A stretch of DNA of 15,390 nt from JAZRUY01 sp045598845 (GTDB taxonomy: Bacteria; Verrucomicrobiota; Lentisphaeria; Victivallales; Victivallaceae): the NCBI GenBank assembly GCA_045598845.1, contig JAZRUY010000208.1, forward strand, positions 1 through 15,390, given 5' to 3'. The notes below the pieces were generated by a model, which saw only the letters and a program-made list of their open reading frames with translations, had not been told where the DNA came from and did not search any database. Positions 1 to 7,780 of this stretch are shown here, piece by piece; positions within the stretch are counted from its first letter, which is position 1, and every line of letters begins with the position of its first letter. Both the position numbers and the translations under genes were made by a program.

Positions 1-1061
1 TCGTTTACGGAGACTTTCTGGTCGCCATGCCGTTCGGCAGCGGTCACATCAACGACACCTATCAGGTTACCTTCGATCAGGGCGGCATACGGCTGCACTA
101 TGTACTGCAGCGCATCAACCATCTGGTGTTCCCGGAACCAGCCAGGGTGATGGACAATATGGACCGCATCACCAGGCATGTGCTGAAGAAAATTTTCGCC
201 GCCAACCGTCAGCGGGTGAAACGCACCCTGCGGCTGCTGCGCACTCGGGATAACCTGACTTTCGTGCAGGATTCATTCGGAAATTTCTGGCGGGCCTACG
301 TGTTTGTGGAAAACGCCCGCAGCTACGATGTGCTGGAAAGCGCTGAACAGGCTTTCACCATGGCCAAGGCTTTCGGCGATTTCCAGCGCGATCTGGACGA
401 TCTGCCCGGTCCGCGGCTGTACGAGTCCATTCCGGATTTTCACAACACCCCCAAGCGGCTGGATAACCTGAAGCGCGCCGTAAAAGAAGATACCATGGGA
501 CGCGCGGCAGGAGTAGCGAAAGAAATCGATTTCTTTCTGAAACGCGAGGAGGATGCTGGAAAACTGCTCAAACTGGCGGCGGCCGGAGATATACCGGAAC
601 GCATAACCCATAACGACACCAAAGTAAACAATCTGCTCATCGACGATTCCACCGGAGAAGGCGTGTGCGTAATGGATTTGGACACGGTAATGCCGGGGCT
701 GTCACTCTACGATTTCGGAGACATGGTGCGCACCGGCACCAGTCCTGCCGATGAGGATGAACTGGATTTGAGCAAAGTCGGAATGCGGTTCGACATGTAC
801 GAGGCATTGTGCAACGGCTTTATCGCCGGCACCAACGGGATGCTCAATGAAGCGGAACGCGACAATCTGGCGTTCTCGGGAAAACTGATGACCATGGAAG
901 TCGGCATGCGGTTTCTCACCGACTATCTGCAGGGGGATGTGTATTTCAAGACCCACCGGCCTCACCATAATCTGGACCGTTGCCGCACCCAGATCCGGCT
1001 GACCGAATCAATTGAACAGCAGATGAACGCCATGCGGAAACTGCTCAAAGGCAAGAAATAA
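1..1061 (+). CDS. Sugar 1-kinase, N-acetylhexosamine kinase (NahK)-like, APH fold; 5' end outside window
   Basis: This is an aminoglycoside-phosphotransferase-fold kinase that most resembles N-acetylhexosamine 1-kinase, which makes GlcNAc-1-P or GalNAc-1-P from the free sugar and ATP in the cytoplasm. The frame is open from base 3 and already reads as family sequence (VYGDFLVA, then PFGSGHINDTY, the nucleotide-loop region) before the first ATG at 27. The true start therefore lies upstream of the window and ATG 27 is internal. The catalytic motif THNDTKVNN has its Asp codon at 615-617. The metal-binding motif MDLDTVMPG follows at about 672-698, then LYDFGDMVR. Both motifs closely match the NahK branch rather than drug-resistance kinases. 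A NifX-like gene follows 23 bases downstream and nagA is in the same unit, which supports an amino-sugar substrate. The exact substrate is inferred; homoserine or other sugar kinases of this fold are less likely. Confidence 0.8.
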   Translation, partial: VYGDFLVAMPFGSGHINDTYQVTFDQGGIRLHYVLQRINHLVFPEPARVMDNMDRITRHVLKKIFAANRQRVKRTLRLLRTRDNLTFVQDSFGNFWRAYVFVENARSYDVLESAEQAFTMAKAFGDFQRDLDDLPGPRLYESIPDFHNTPKRLDNLKRAVKEDTMGRAAGVAKEIDFFLKREEDAGKLLKLAAAGDIPERITHNDTKVNNLLIDDSTGEGVCVMDLDTVMPGLSLYDFGDMVRTGTSPADEDELDLSKVGMRFDMYEALCNGFIAGTNGMLNEAERDNLAFSGKLMTMEVGMRFLTDYLQGDVYFKTHRPHHNLDRCRTQIRLTESIEQQMNAMRKLLKGKK

Positions 1062-1084
1062 ACTGAACAGAGAAAGGCAATGAA

Positions 1085-1486
1085 ATGAAAATAGCGGTAT
1101 GCACCGACGGAGCAGGTCAGGTGTTTCAGCACTTCGGCAGAACCCCGGAATTCACGGTATTTGAAGCAACTGACGGAAAAATCACCGGATTCAAGACCGT
1201 GCCGACCGGAGAATGCGGTCACGGCGCGCTGGCGGAATTCCTCGCCGTCCGCGGCATCGGCAAAATTATCTGCGGCGGCATCGGCGGCGGCGCTCTGATC
1301 GCGCTGGCGGCCGCCAATATTGAATGCATCCCCGGAGCATCCGGCGGAGCCCAGGCGGCGGCGGAAGCCTATCTGCGCGGCGAGTTGCGCCAAAATCCGG
1401 ATTACATGTGCCCGGATCACGAGCATCACGGCGGAGAAGGACATTCCTGCGGCGGAAACTGCGGCGGATGCCATCACCATGAGTAA
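1085..1486 (+). CDS. NifX/NifB-type dinitrogenase iron-molybdenum cofactor domain protein with His/Cys-rich tail
   Basis: This 133-residue protein has the small alpha/beta domain shared by NifX, NafY and the NifB C-terminus. Evidence is the N-terminal strand MKIAVCTDG, the HFGRTPEFTVFE segment (His16, Phe17, Gly18) and the glycine-rich loop IICGGIGGGA (63-70). Family members bind or carry metal clusters, but many genomes without nitrogenase have such proteins with unknown roles. Residues 106-133 form a tail with 7 His and 4 Cys (HEHHGG...HSCGG...CGGCHHH), which looks like a metal-binding appendage. An AGAAAGG ribosome site precedes ATG 1085. The stop overlaps the start of the next gene (ATGAGTAA), implying coupled translation. 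No nif genes are visible, so a role in nitrogen fixation is not supported; metal handling is an inference. Confidence 0.87.
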   Translation: MKIAVCTDGAGQVFQHFGRTPEFTVFEATDGKITGFKTVPTGECGHGALAEFLAVRGIGKIICGGIGGGALIALAAANIECIPGASGGAQAAAEAYLRGELRQNPDYMCPDHEHHGGEGHSCGGNCGGCHHHE

Positions 1487-1814
1487 CGGAAATCCGGCGG
1501 TTGAACTGTTTACCGCCAGTCCGCGGCTGCACAACTGCGCACAGGCGGTGGCGGCCGGAGCAGGCCGCGATGATTTAGTTCCGGCGCTGGCTGATTGCGG
1601 CGGAGGGCATGCCCCGGGCGGGCTGTGCGGCGCGCTGTATGCGGCGCTGCTGTTATGCCGGCCGGACACGGCGGGTAAAATCCGGCGGCAATTCTCAGCC
1701 GCGGCCGGTTCGGATCAGTGCGCCGGTATCAAAAGCGCCGGCCGTTTCCCCTGCTCGGCCTGCGTAGGGCTGGCGGCTCGGCTGCTGGCGGAAAATTCAG
1801 CAGAGCAAAAATAA
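1479..1814 (+). CDS. C_GCAxxG_C_C-family cysteine-rich protein (short form)
   Basis: This 111-residue protein carries the cysteine pattern of the C_GCAxxG_C_C family: HNCAQAV at Cys20, a glycine-rich GGGHAPGGLCGAL segment with Cys50, and a C-terminal CSACV pair at Cys92/Cys95. Further cysteines are at 40, 60 and 81. The family's biochemical function is not established; redox or metal roles have been suggested from the conserved cysteines and from neighbours. I chose ATG 1479 because it overlaps the NifX-like stop by 8 bases and begins just before the conserved region. An earlier in-frame ATG at 1320 would add 53 residues that lie entirely inside the upstream gene in another frame. The protein is somewhat shorter than usual members (about 130-150 residues). 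Tight coupling suggests that it works with the NifX-like protein. Confidence 0.75.
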   Translation: MSNGNPAVELFTASPRLHNCAQAVAAGAGRDDLVPALADCGGGHAPGGLCGALYAALLLCRPDTAGKIRRQFSAAAGSDQCAGIKSAGRFPCSACVGLAARLLAENSAEQK

Positions 1815-1857
1815 CAGGATATTTCATCATACACTGCCAGAAGAAAGGGAAAACATT

Positions 1858-2994
1858 ATGGATACTCTGATCAAGAACTGCCGGCTGGTATCGCCCGGTA
1901 TCGATACCGCCGGAACTTCCATTCTTATCCGCGACGGCAAAATTTTCGCAACAGGAGCGGATGCGCAGGCGGCCGGAGCGAAAATAATCAACGCTGAAGG
2001 GCTGACCGCAGTACCGGGATTCATCGATGTACACTGCCACGGCCGCAACAACTACGATTTCTGCGATGCTAAAAAAGAAGGGGTGGAATGCATCGCCGCC
2101 AACAAACTGAAGGAGGGTGTGACCACGCTGCTGCCCACCACGCTGACACTGGCGGAGGAAGCGCTGGCGGACACTTTAAGCACCGTGGCGGCATACAGCG
2201 GCAAAGGATGCCGCATACCCGGCGTGCATCTGGAAGGACCGTTCATCAACCCGAAATGCACCGGCGCCCAGAATCCCGCATTCGTGCGGAATCCGGATGT
2301 CAACGAAGTGCTGCGTCTGGATAAAATCTGCAAGGTGCGCAAAGTATCATTCGCAGTGGAGCAACCCGGAGGAACCGAGTTAACCATGGCATTGCTTCGC
2401 CGCGGCATCGTGCCTTCCTGCGTACACAGCGCCGCAAATTATGCCCAGTTCAAATCCGCCTACGACCGCGGTCTGCGCAACCTCTCGCATTTCTGCAACC
2501 AGATGACCCCGCTGCACCACCGCGACATCGGGCTGGTCGGAGCCGGGCTGATGCACAAGGATGTGTTCGCGGAATTCATCTGCGATAAACTGCATGTGTC
2601 GCCGGACATGATCAAACTGACATTTCAGGTTAAAGGCGCTGAGCGCATCATCCTGATCAGCGATGCCATGCGCGCCAGCGGCATGCCGGACGGCGATTAT
2701 ACTCTGGGAGGTCTGCCGGTGGCAGTGGCGGACGGCGCGGCGCGGTTAAAGGAAGGCGGCGCGCTGGCGGGAAGCACACTGCAGCTCAATACCGCGCTGA
2801 AGAATATCACCGGAATCACCGGGCTGCCGCTGTCGGAAACAGTGAAGGCTTCGGGATGGAATGCCGCCCGCAGCCTCGGCTTGACAGGCTACGGCAAACT
2901 GGAACCGGGATATACCGCGGATATCGTGCTGCTGGATGAGAATTATCAGGTAATGAAAACACTTATAGGCGGCGAAGTAAGATACGGGAAGTAA
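1858..2994 (+). CDS. nagA: N-acetylglucosamine-6-phosphate deacetylase
   Basis: NagA hydrolyses GlcNAc-6-P to GlcN-6-P and acetate in the cytoplasm, in amino-sugar catabolism and cell-wall recycling. This 378-residue protein is full length for the family. It has the amidohydrolase barrel with HCH at 59/61 after PGFIDV, the metal ligand Glu126 in GVHLEGPF, His190 (CVHSAANY), His211 in LSHFCNQMTPLHHR, substrate-contact His246 in ICDKLHVSP, and catalytic Asp269 in LISDAM. The LAGSTLQLN signature is also present. These correspond to E. coli Glu131, His195, His216, His251 and Asp273 by motif. AGAAAGGGA precedes the ATG at good spacing. It is last in the plus-strand unit and is followed by a terminator. 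Nothing looks damaged. No nagB is visible in the window. Confidence 0.96.
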   Translation: MDTLIKNCRLVSPGIDTAGTSILIRDGKIFATGADAQAAGAKIINAEGLTAVPGFIDVHCHGRNNYDFCDAKKEGVECIAANKLKEGVTTLLPTTLTLAEEALADTLSTVAAYSGKGCRIPGVHLEGPFINPKCTGAQNPAFVRNPDVNEVLRLDKICKVRKVSFAVEQPGGTELTMALLRRGIVPSCVHSAANYAQFKSAYDRGLRNLSHFCNQMTPLHHRDIGLVGAGLMHKDVFAEFICDKLHVSPDMIKLTFQVKGAERIILISDAMRASGMPDGDYTLGGLPVAVADGAARLKEGGALAGSTLQLNTALKNITGITGLPLSETVKASGWNAARSLGLTGYGKLEPGYTADIVLLDENYQVMKTLIGGEVRYGK

Positions 2995-3021
2995 AGAGTA
3001 ACAAAGTAAAGTATAAAAGAG

Positions 3022-3050
3022 TATGCCGGCCATGGAGTCGGCATATTTTT
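3022..3050 (+). terminator. Rho-independent terminator after nagA
   Basis: A 7-bp stem (TATGCCG at 3022-3028 with CGGCATA at 3039-3045) closes a 10-base loop and is followed by five T (3046-3050). It sits 28 bases after the nagA stop and between converging genes. The A-rich stretch on its left gives a T-rich flank on the minus strand, so it may also end transcription from the NUDIX gene. Confidence 0.8.
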
Positions 3051-3070
3051 ATATCATCGCGCGGCGCGCA

Positions 3071-3574
3071 TTACCGGCAATCGTATTTTAATAACCTGAG
3101 TTCTTTTCGCAAATTAGGAGTGAAAAGCGTATTCCAGCGATGGTCGGACAGTTCAGCGGGAGTAAAAAAACGCACTTCGGCTATTTCTTCCCGCTGAAAA
3201 TCGAACGGACCAGCGGAAGTAAATGAGAATACCCGGACATCCTCGGATTCGATGTCGTTGCGGATGGCGGTGTCGAACAGAAAGGTCAACCCGGATGAAG
3301 AAGTTTCAACTCCCAGCTCCTCGCGCAGTTCGCGCAGGGCGCCGGTCAGATAATCTTCGCCGGACCGCAGATGACCGCCCGCCGCGGTATCCCATTTATC
3401 CGGCTGGATGCGCCGGTCCGGCAGACGGTGCTGAAGAAGCACCCGGCCGTCGGGATGAAAGACCATCACATGGGCGGTGCGGTGCAAAAGCGCCGGATTG
3501 CCGTGGCAGGCGCCGCGGGAAGCGGTGCCGACGCAATTGCCGGCGCCGTCGTAAATATCCAGATATTCTTCCAT
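3071..3574 (-). CDS. NUDIX hydrolase (isopentenyl-diphosphate isomerase/YfcD-like)
   Basis: This 167-residue protein has a perfect Nudix box at residues 67-89 (G67, E73, R81-E82, E85-E86, G88-V89), which binds the metal that cleaves nucleoside-diphosphate-X bonds. The lead-in HRTAHVMVFHPDGRVLLQHR and the following WDTAAGGH resemble the YfcD/IPP-isomerase-like branch of the superfamily, whose substrates are mostly unknown. An isomerase would need its family-specific Cys and Glu, which I cannot assign, so I call only a hydrolase. The ATG directly follows the upstream mutase stop (TGAATG), so translation is probably coupled. No substrate can be read from the sequence; a house-cleaning or sugar-nucleotide role would fit the neighbours. 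Confidence 0.92.
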   Translation of the reverse strand: MEEYLDIYDGAGNCVGTASRGACHGNPALLHRTAHVMVFHPDGRVLLQHRLPDRRIQPDKWDTAAGGHLRSGEDYLTGALRELREELGVETSSSGLTFLFDTAIRNDIESEDVRVFSFTSAGPFDFQREEIAEVRFFTPAELSDHRWNTLFTPNLRKELRLLKYDCR

Positions 3575-4891
3575 TCAGCCGCGGATGATCGCCAGCAACT
3601 CATCGCGCCTGGCTTCCATCAGCCCGCGGGTGTCCGCCTCCACGATCAGACGCAGCAGCGGTTCGGTGTTGCTGGCGCGCACATTGAACCACCAGTCGGG
3701 ATACTCGCAGGAAACACCGTCGAGTTCGAACATATGTCCGTCGGCATATTTGGCGCGGATTTTATCCAATACCGGCCTGACGTCCGCCACCTTGGAATTG
3801 ATCTCGCCGGAAGCGAAGTACTTGCACAGCGGAGCGACCAATTCATGCACCGGCAGATTGCGCTTGCAGATGAGGTTGGCGAATTTCAGCATGGCAAGCG
3901 CCTGAGATTCGGCGGTAAAATTCTCCTTGAAATAGTAGTGACCGGAAAGTTCGCCGGCGAACACCGCGCCGGTTTCGCGCATTTGCGCCTTGATGAAAGC
4001 GTGCCCCACCCTGCTCTGTACCGCGGTGCCGCCGTTGGCGCGGATGCACTCCGGCACCGCGCGGGAACTGCGCAGATCATAGAGAACAGTAGCGGGACCT
4101 TCGGATAGAATATCCTGAGCGATTAAAGCGGTGAAAAGATCCATCGGGATGATTTCCCCGCGGTCATCGATAAAACCGCAGCGGTCGGCGTCGCCGTCGA
4201 AAGCCGCACCGAAATCGGCGCCGGTTTCCACCACCTTTTTACGGACGGCATCGAGCGTTCCGGTATGCAGAGGATTGGCCTCGTGGTTTGGGAAAGTGCC
4301 GTCCAGGGTATCGTACATCGGCACGATATCGAAGAGATCCCGGATGCCGGCGATCTCATACAGCCCCATGGCGTTGGCATAGTCGACCACCACCTTGAGC
4401 TTACGGTCCATTTTGGCGAAACGGCGCAGAAAAGCGGCGTATTCCGGTTTGATATCGTAAGTTGTGACCGTACCGGCCCGGCCGGATTTTTTCCACGAAC
4501 CGCTCCCGGCGATTTTCTGAATATCCATAATGCCGGTGGCGCCGGAAATCGGAACCGCGCCGCTCCGGCAGAATTTGAAACCGTTCCACTCGCCCGGATT
4601 GTGGCTGGCGGTGATCATGATGCTGCCGTCGGCTTTCAGGGTGCCGTTGGCGAAATAACTCTGGGGAGTAGAAGAAAGTCCGATATCGATTACATCCGCG
4701 CCCTGAGCGGTCATACCGGCGACCAGAGCATGAAAAAGCGGTTCGGAATGCGGGCGCATATCGCGGCCGACCACCACCCGGCGGGCACTGGTGAAATCGA
4801 CATAGGCGCGGCCGATGCGCCCGGCAATCTCAGCATTCAAATCCTTTCCGTACACCCCTCGGACATCATATGCCTTGAAAATTCCTGACAT
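3575..4891 (-). CDS. Phosphomannomutase/phosphoglucomutase (alpha-D-phosphohexomutase)
   Basis: This enzyme moves phosphate between C6 and C1 of a hexose phosphate via a phosphoserine, supplying sugar-1-phosphates for nucleotide sugars. The 438-residue protein has all four active-site elements: the phosphoserine loop TASHNPGEWNG (Ser96), the Mg loop DGDADR (Asp232, 234, 236), the sugar-specificity loop GELSGHYYF (314-318) and the phosphate-binding RASNTEP (405-411). This matches the PMM/PGM (AlgC/ManB) subfamily rather than GlmM. I chose the ATG at 4891 because AGGAG lies 8 bases before it and the protein then begins with the family-typical MSGIFKAYDVRG. An upstream in-frame ATG at 4972 would add 27 unrelated residues and overlap alr. 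Mannose, glucose and perhaps GlcNAc phosphates are possible substrates. Confidence 0.94.
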   Translation of the reverse strand: MSGIFKAYDVRGVYGKDLNAEIAGRIGRAYVDFTSARRVVVGRDMRPHSEPLFHALVAGMTAQGADVIDIGLSSTPQSYFANGTLKADGSIMITASHNPGEWNGFKFCRSGAVPISGATGIMDIQKIAGSGSWKKSGRAGTVTTYDIKPEYAAFLRRFAKMDRKLKVVVDYANAMGLYEIAGIRDLFDIVPMYDTLDGTFPNHEANPLHTGTLDAVRKKVVETGADFGAAFDGDADRCGFIDDRGEIIPMDLFTALIAQDILSEGPATVLYDLRSSRAVPECIRANGGTAVQSRVGHAFIKAQMRETGAVFAGELSGHYYFKENFTAESQALAMLKFANLICKRNLPVHELVAPLCKYFASGEINSKVADVRPVLDKIRAKYADGHMFELDGVSCEYPDWWFNVRASNTEPLLRLIVEADTRGLMEARRDELLAIIRG

Positions 4892-4899
4892 AACTTTTT

Positions 4900-4906
4900 C
4901 TCCTTC
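4900..4906 (-). promoter_or_regulatory. Ribosome binding site fixing the mutase start
   Basis: On the minus strand GAAGGAG ends 8 bases before ATG 4891. It is a strong Shine-Dalgarno match and argues against the longer in-frame ATG at 4972, which has none. Confidence 0.8.
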
Positions 4907-4968
4907 AATAAAAATTCCGTAATCCGGATGCCGCGCGGAAAAGCAACGGTTCAACCGGAAAAACAAAA

Positions 4969-6102
4969 TCAATTCCCATTTTCACCGCGGTTCAGATATA
5001 CCCGCCTGACCCGGGTACCGACCGAGCAAAGCAACTCGTAGGCATGGGTGCCTTTCAGCTGCGCCCACTGCTCCAGCGGAATTTCCATGTCCCCCTGACG
5101 GCCGAAGCAGACCACTTCGTCCCCGACCCTGGCCTGCGGAGCCCCTTCCAGGGATACGGTAGTATAATCCATGGAAATTCTTCCCAGCACCGGACAAAGA
5201 ACCCCGTTGCAGAGCAGATAACCGCGGTTGGAAAGCGCCAGCGGCATACCGTCGGCATAACCGGCGGCCACAGTGCCGACCCGCATCGGTTTCTGAAGCC
5301 GGCACATACGCCCGTAGCCGATGGAACTGCCGGCGGGCAGGACGCGCACCGAACTCAGCACCGTTTTGAGCTCCACCGCCGGCTCAAGCGGCATGGAGCG
5401 GCTGACCTCATTGTCGTAATAGCCGTACATATTTATTCCGGTACGGGCGAAGTTGAACGGCTCCCCGGTACTCTCCGGATAATTGTTGAGCGCATCGCTG
5501 GCGGCGATATGCACCCGGGGGAAAGTCATCCCTCTTGCTTCCAGCATCGCCAGCAGTTTGCGGAAACGGCGGAACTGCGACCGGGTATATTCATCGCCGC
5601 GGACAAAGGCATTGGAACAATGGGAATAGATGCCGGTGAAATCCAGACGCCCGAACTGCCGCATTGCCAGAATTTCCTCCAGACAGGAATCCGCCAGCAG
5701 GCCGAGCCGCCCCATGCCGCTGTCCACGCTGACCGCGCAGCGCACCCGCCGGTCCTGCCGCTCCGCCTCGTTTTCCAGCGCCCTTGCGACTTCCAGATTC
5801 GCGACCGGGCAAATCATGTCATGGGCGACCGCCGGCCCGATTTCCCAGGGGAGCAGATTGCCGAGAATCTGAACATCCACACCCAGGGGGAAAAGTTCCA
5901 GCGCCTCGTTGATTTCCGCCACACCGAATGCGGCGGCGCCGGCCGACCGCACCGTCTCCGCCACCGGCAAGACTCCCAGACCGTAAGCGTTGGCCTTGAG
6001 CACCGCCATCAGTCCGGCCGGAGCAACCCGGCGGCGGATTTCCGAAAAATTACGCCGGATTTTAGCAAGATCTATTTCCAGTCTGACCCGCGCCGTTTCC
6101 AT
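4969..6102 (-). CDS. alr: Alanine racemase
   Basis: Alr is a PLP enzyme that interconverts L- and D-alanine to supply peptidoglycan. The 377-residue protein is full length. The N-terminal barrel has the PLP lysine in AVLKANAYGLG (Lys36), FARTGINMYG (about 218-227) for the PLP phosphate region, and the second catalytic base Tyr263 in IGYGR. GRISMD (307-312) is the C-terminal domain signature. GAGGGG lies close before the ATG. The mutase gene begins 77 bases after its stop, so they may be cotranscribed. The upstream gap holds the rny terminator, a weak promoter-like sequence and a tandem 9-base repeat. Confidence 0.96.
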   Translation of the reverse strand: METARVRLEIDLAKIRRNFSEIRRRVAPAGLMAVLKANAYGLGVLPVAETVRSAGAAAFGVAEINEALELFPLGVDVQILGNLLPWEIGPAVAHDMICPVANLEVARALENEAERQDRRVRCAVSVDSGMGRLGLLADSCLEEILAMRQFGRLDFTGIYSHCSNAFVRGDEYTRSQFRRFRKLLAMLEARGMTFPRVHIAASDALNNYPESTGEPFNFARTGINMYGYYDNEVSRSMPLEPAVELKTVLSSVRVLPAGSSIGYGRMCRLQKPMRVGTVAAGYADGMPLALSNRGYLLCNGVLCPVLGRISMDYTTVSLEGAPQARVGDEVVCFGRQGDMEIPLEQWAQLKGTHAYELLCSVGTRVRRVYLNRGENGN

Positions 6103-6126
6103 TTTCCACCCCTCGTCCCGACGGAC

Positions 6127-6144
6127 CTTAAAGTTCTTAAAGTT
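6127..6144. repeat. Tandem 9-base direct repeat upstream of alr
   Basis: CTTAAAGTT occurs twice with no gap (6127-6135 and 6136-6144). It lies about 25 bases before the alr start and one copy overlaps the possible -10 box. It could be a regulator site or chance. Confidence 0.75.
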
Positions 6145-6164
6145 ATTGAATCACCGAAAATCAA
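6136..6164 (-). promoter_or_regulatory. Possible alr promoter
   Basis: On the minus strand TTGATT (6164-6159) and TTTAAG (6141-6136) are 17 bases apart, each matching four of six consensus positions. The -35 part overlaps the T-run of the rny terminator. This fits a new start for alr after upstream termination, but the match is weak. Confidence 0.3.
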
Positions 6165-6188
6165 AAAGCGGCAGGAACTTCCCGCCGC
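6160..6188 (-). terminator. Rho-independent terminator after rny
   Basis: On the minus strand an 8-bp stem GCGGCGGG/CCTGCCGC (one G-U pair) with loop AAGTT spans 6188-6168. It is followed by five T (6167-6163). It begins 5 bases after the rny stop and separates the cyclo-ligase/rny unit from alr. Confidence 0.88.
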
Positions 6189-6193
6189 AACCG

Positions 6194-7762
6194 TTATTTG
6201 GCATATTCCACCGATCTGGTTTCCCGGATAATCGTAACCTTGATCTGGCCGGGATAAGTCATCTCATGCTCAATACGCTCACAAATATCGCGCGCCAGCA
6301 TCTGCGCTTCACCTTCGCTGACCTTTTCGGGGGTGACCACCACCCGGATCTCGCGGCCCGCCTGCAATGCGAAGCAGGAATCCACCCCTTTGAAGTCATG
6401 AGCGATTGTTTCGAGCTGCTCCAGCCGTTTCAGATACAGTTCCGTAGTTTCGCTGCGGGCGCCGGGACGGGATGCGCTCAAGGTGTCGCAGGCGGAAATC
6501 AGAATATCGTAAATGCTTTCCGGTTCGACCTCGCCGTGGTGAGCCGCAACCGCATGGACGACTTCCTTGTTCTCGTTGTGCCTGCGCAGCAGATCCGCGC
6601 CGATTTGAGCATGCGGTCCTTCGACTTCATGGTCGATGGCTTTGCCGATGTCGTGGAAAAGGCCGATACGCTTGGCCAGTTTCTCATCCAGACCGAGTTC
6701 GGCGGCGATAATGCCCATGAAATAAGAGGTTTCCAGCGAGTGCTGCAGAACATTCTGCGAGAAACTGTAACGGTATTTCAGCCGGCCGAGCAGTTTGACA
6801 ATCTGCGGCTGCACACCGGTCAGGCCGGTTTCCAGCACAGCGGACTCGCCGACGCTGTAAAGTTCGTCATCCAGTTCCTTGGCGATTTTCTTGGCGAGCT
6901 CCTCCACCCGGCTTGGATGAATACGGCCGTCGGAAATGAGTTTTTCCATCAGCTGGCGGGCGACTTCCTTGCGCACCGGATCGAAACAACTGATCACCAC
7001 CGCCTCCGGAGTATCGTCTATCAGTATATTCACACCGGTGGCGGCCTCGATGGCGCGGATATTACGGCCTTCACGGCCGATTATCCTGCCCTTCATCTCA
7101 TCGCTCGGCAACGGAATGGTGGCGGTGGTGCGCTCGTAAGTGCAGTCGCTGGCATAGCGCTGAATGGCATAGGTGAGAATCCGGCGCGCCTCGCGCTCGG
7201 CCTTGGCCTTGGCCTCCTCCAGTTCAGTGCGCACCGCCAGACCGGCCTCGTTGCGGACTTCGCCGATCAGTTTTTCCAAAAGCATATTCTTTGCCTCATC
7301 GCGGCTCAGCCCGGCTATACGCTCCAGTTCATCGATCTGCCTGGAAATATTTTTAGCCAGTTCCTGCTCGCGGTTATTCAGACGGGAACGCAGCGCCTCG
7401 ATCTCCTGTTCCTGCCGCTCCACCTCCTTGAGTTTTTCATTCATCTGCTCGGAACGGCGGTCCAGCGATTCCTCCCGCTGGGAAAGCCGGTTTTCACGGG
7501 CGGTCTGCTCCTTGCGCCGCTCCTTGAGCTCGTTCTCGCAATCCTCGCGCATCTTGATGACCTCTCCCTTGGCCGACACCCGCGCATCGCGCAGAATATG
7601 CTCGGCCGAACGTTTGGCTTCATCGATAATCGAAGCGGCCTGATTCTGCTGATGAGCCAAAAAACGCTTGCGGAAAAGGAAAAAAAAGAAAAGAAATATA
7701 AGCGTCCCCAGCACAGAGGCGACAGCTAAACCCAATTGACGTCCGATTTCAAATTTATCCAT
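6194..7762 (-). CDS. rny: Ribonuclease Y
   Basis: RNase Y is a membrane-anchored endonuclease that starts mRNA decay. The 522 residues match the usual length (about 520) and order: an N-terminal membrane segment (about 8-30, very Phe/Leu rich), a long charged coiled coil (about 35-190), a KH RNA-binding domain with GRIIGREGRNI at 225-235, and an HD phosphohydrolase domain. In the HD domain, His341 (QHSLE), His370-Asp371 (FHDIGK), His408/409 and Asp426 are the metal-site candidates. GAGGAAG precedes the ATG. The gene lies 44 bases after the cyclo-ligase stop, with a hairpin in the gap, and has its own terminator. All key motifs are intact. Confidence 0.97.
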   Translation of the reverse strand: MDKFEIGRQLGLAVASVLGTLIFLFFFFLFRKRFLAHQQNQAASIIDEAKRSAEHILRDARVSAKGEVIKMREDCENELKERRKEQTARENRLSQREESLDRRSEQMNEKLKEVERQEQEIEALRSRLNNREQELAKNISRQIDELERIAGLSRDEAKNMLLEKLIGEVRNEAGLAVRTELEEAKAKAEREARRILTYAIQRYASDCTYERTTATIPLPSDEMKGRIIGREGRNIRAIEAATGVNILIDDTPEAVVISCFDPVRKEVARQLMEKLISDGRIHPSRVEELAKKIAKELDDELYSVGESAVLETGLTGVQPQIVKLLGRLKYRYSFSQNVLQHSLETSYFMGIIAAELGLDEKLAKRIGLFHDIGKAIDHEVEGPHAQIGADLLRRHNENKEVVHAVAAHHGEVEPESIYDILISACDTLSASRPGARSETTELYLKRLEQLETIAHDFKGVDSCFALQAGREIRVVVTPEKVSEGEAQMLARDICERIEHEMTYPGQIKVTIIRETRSVEYAK

Positions 7763-7780
7763 TTTTTCTTCCTCGATTCA

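Noticed and set aside
1320..1478. Longer start for the C_GCAxxG_C_C gene
   Set aside because: The extra 53 residues lie inside the NifX-like gene in another frame, show no family similarity and lack a ribosome site.
962..1669. 235-residue minus-strand open frame
   Set aside because: Antisense to the kinase, NifX-like and C_GCAxxG_C_C genes and of biased shadow composition.
3371..4108. 245-residue plus-strand open frame
   Set aside because: Antisense to the NUDIX and mutase genes, which have complete motifs in their own frames.
4892..4968. Terminator between alr and the mutase gene
   Set aside because: Only 4-bp hairpins (CGGT/ACCG and TCCG/CGGA) precede short T-rich runs; too weak to call, so cotranscription remains possible.
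5044..6231. 395-residue plus-strand open frame
   Set aside because: Antisense to alr, no recognisable motif and no ribosome site; the alr frame carries all catalytic residues.
5990..7729. 579-residue plus-strand open frame
   Set aside because: It lies antisense to rny and the 5' end of alr, has no family motif and reads as the low-complexity shadow of GC-rich coding sequence; the rny frame has every domain motif.
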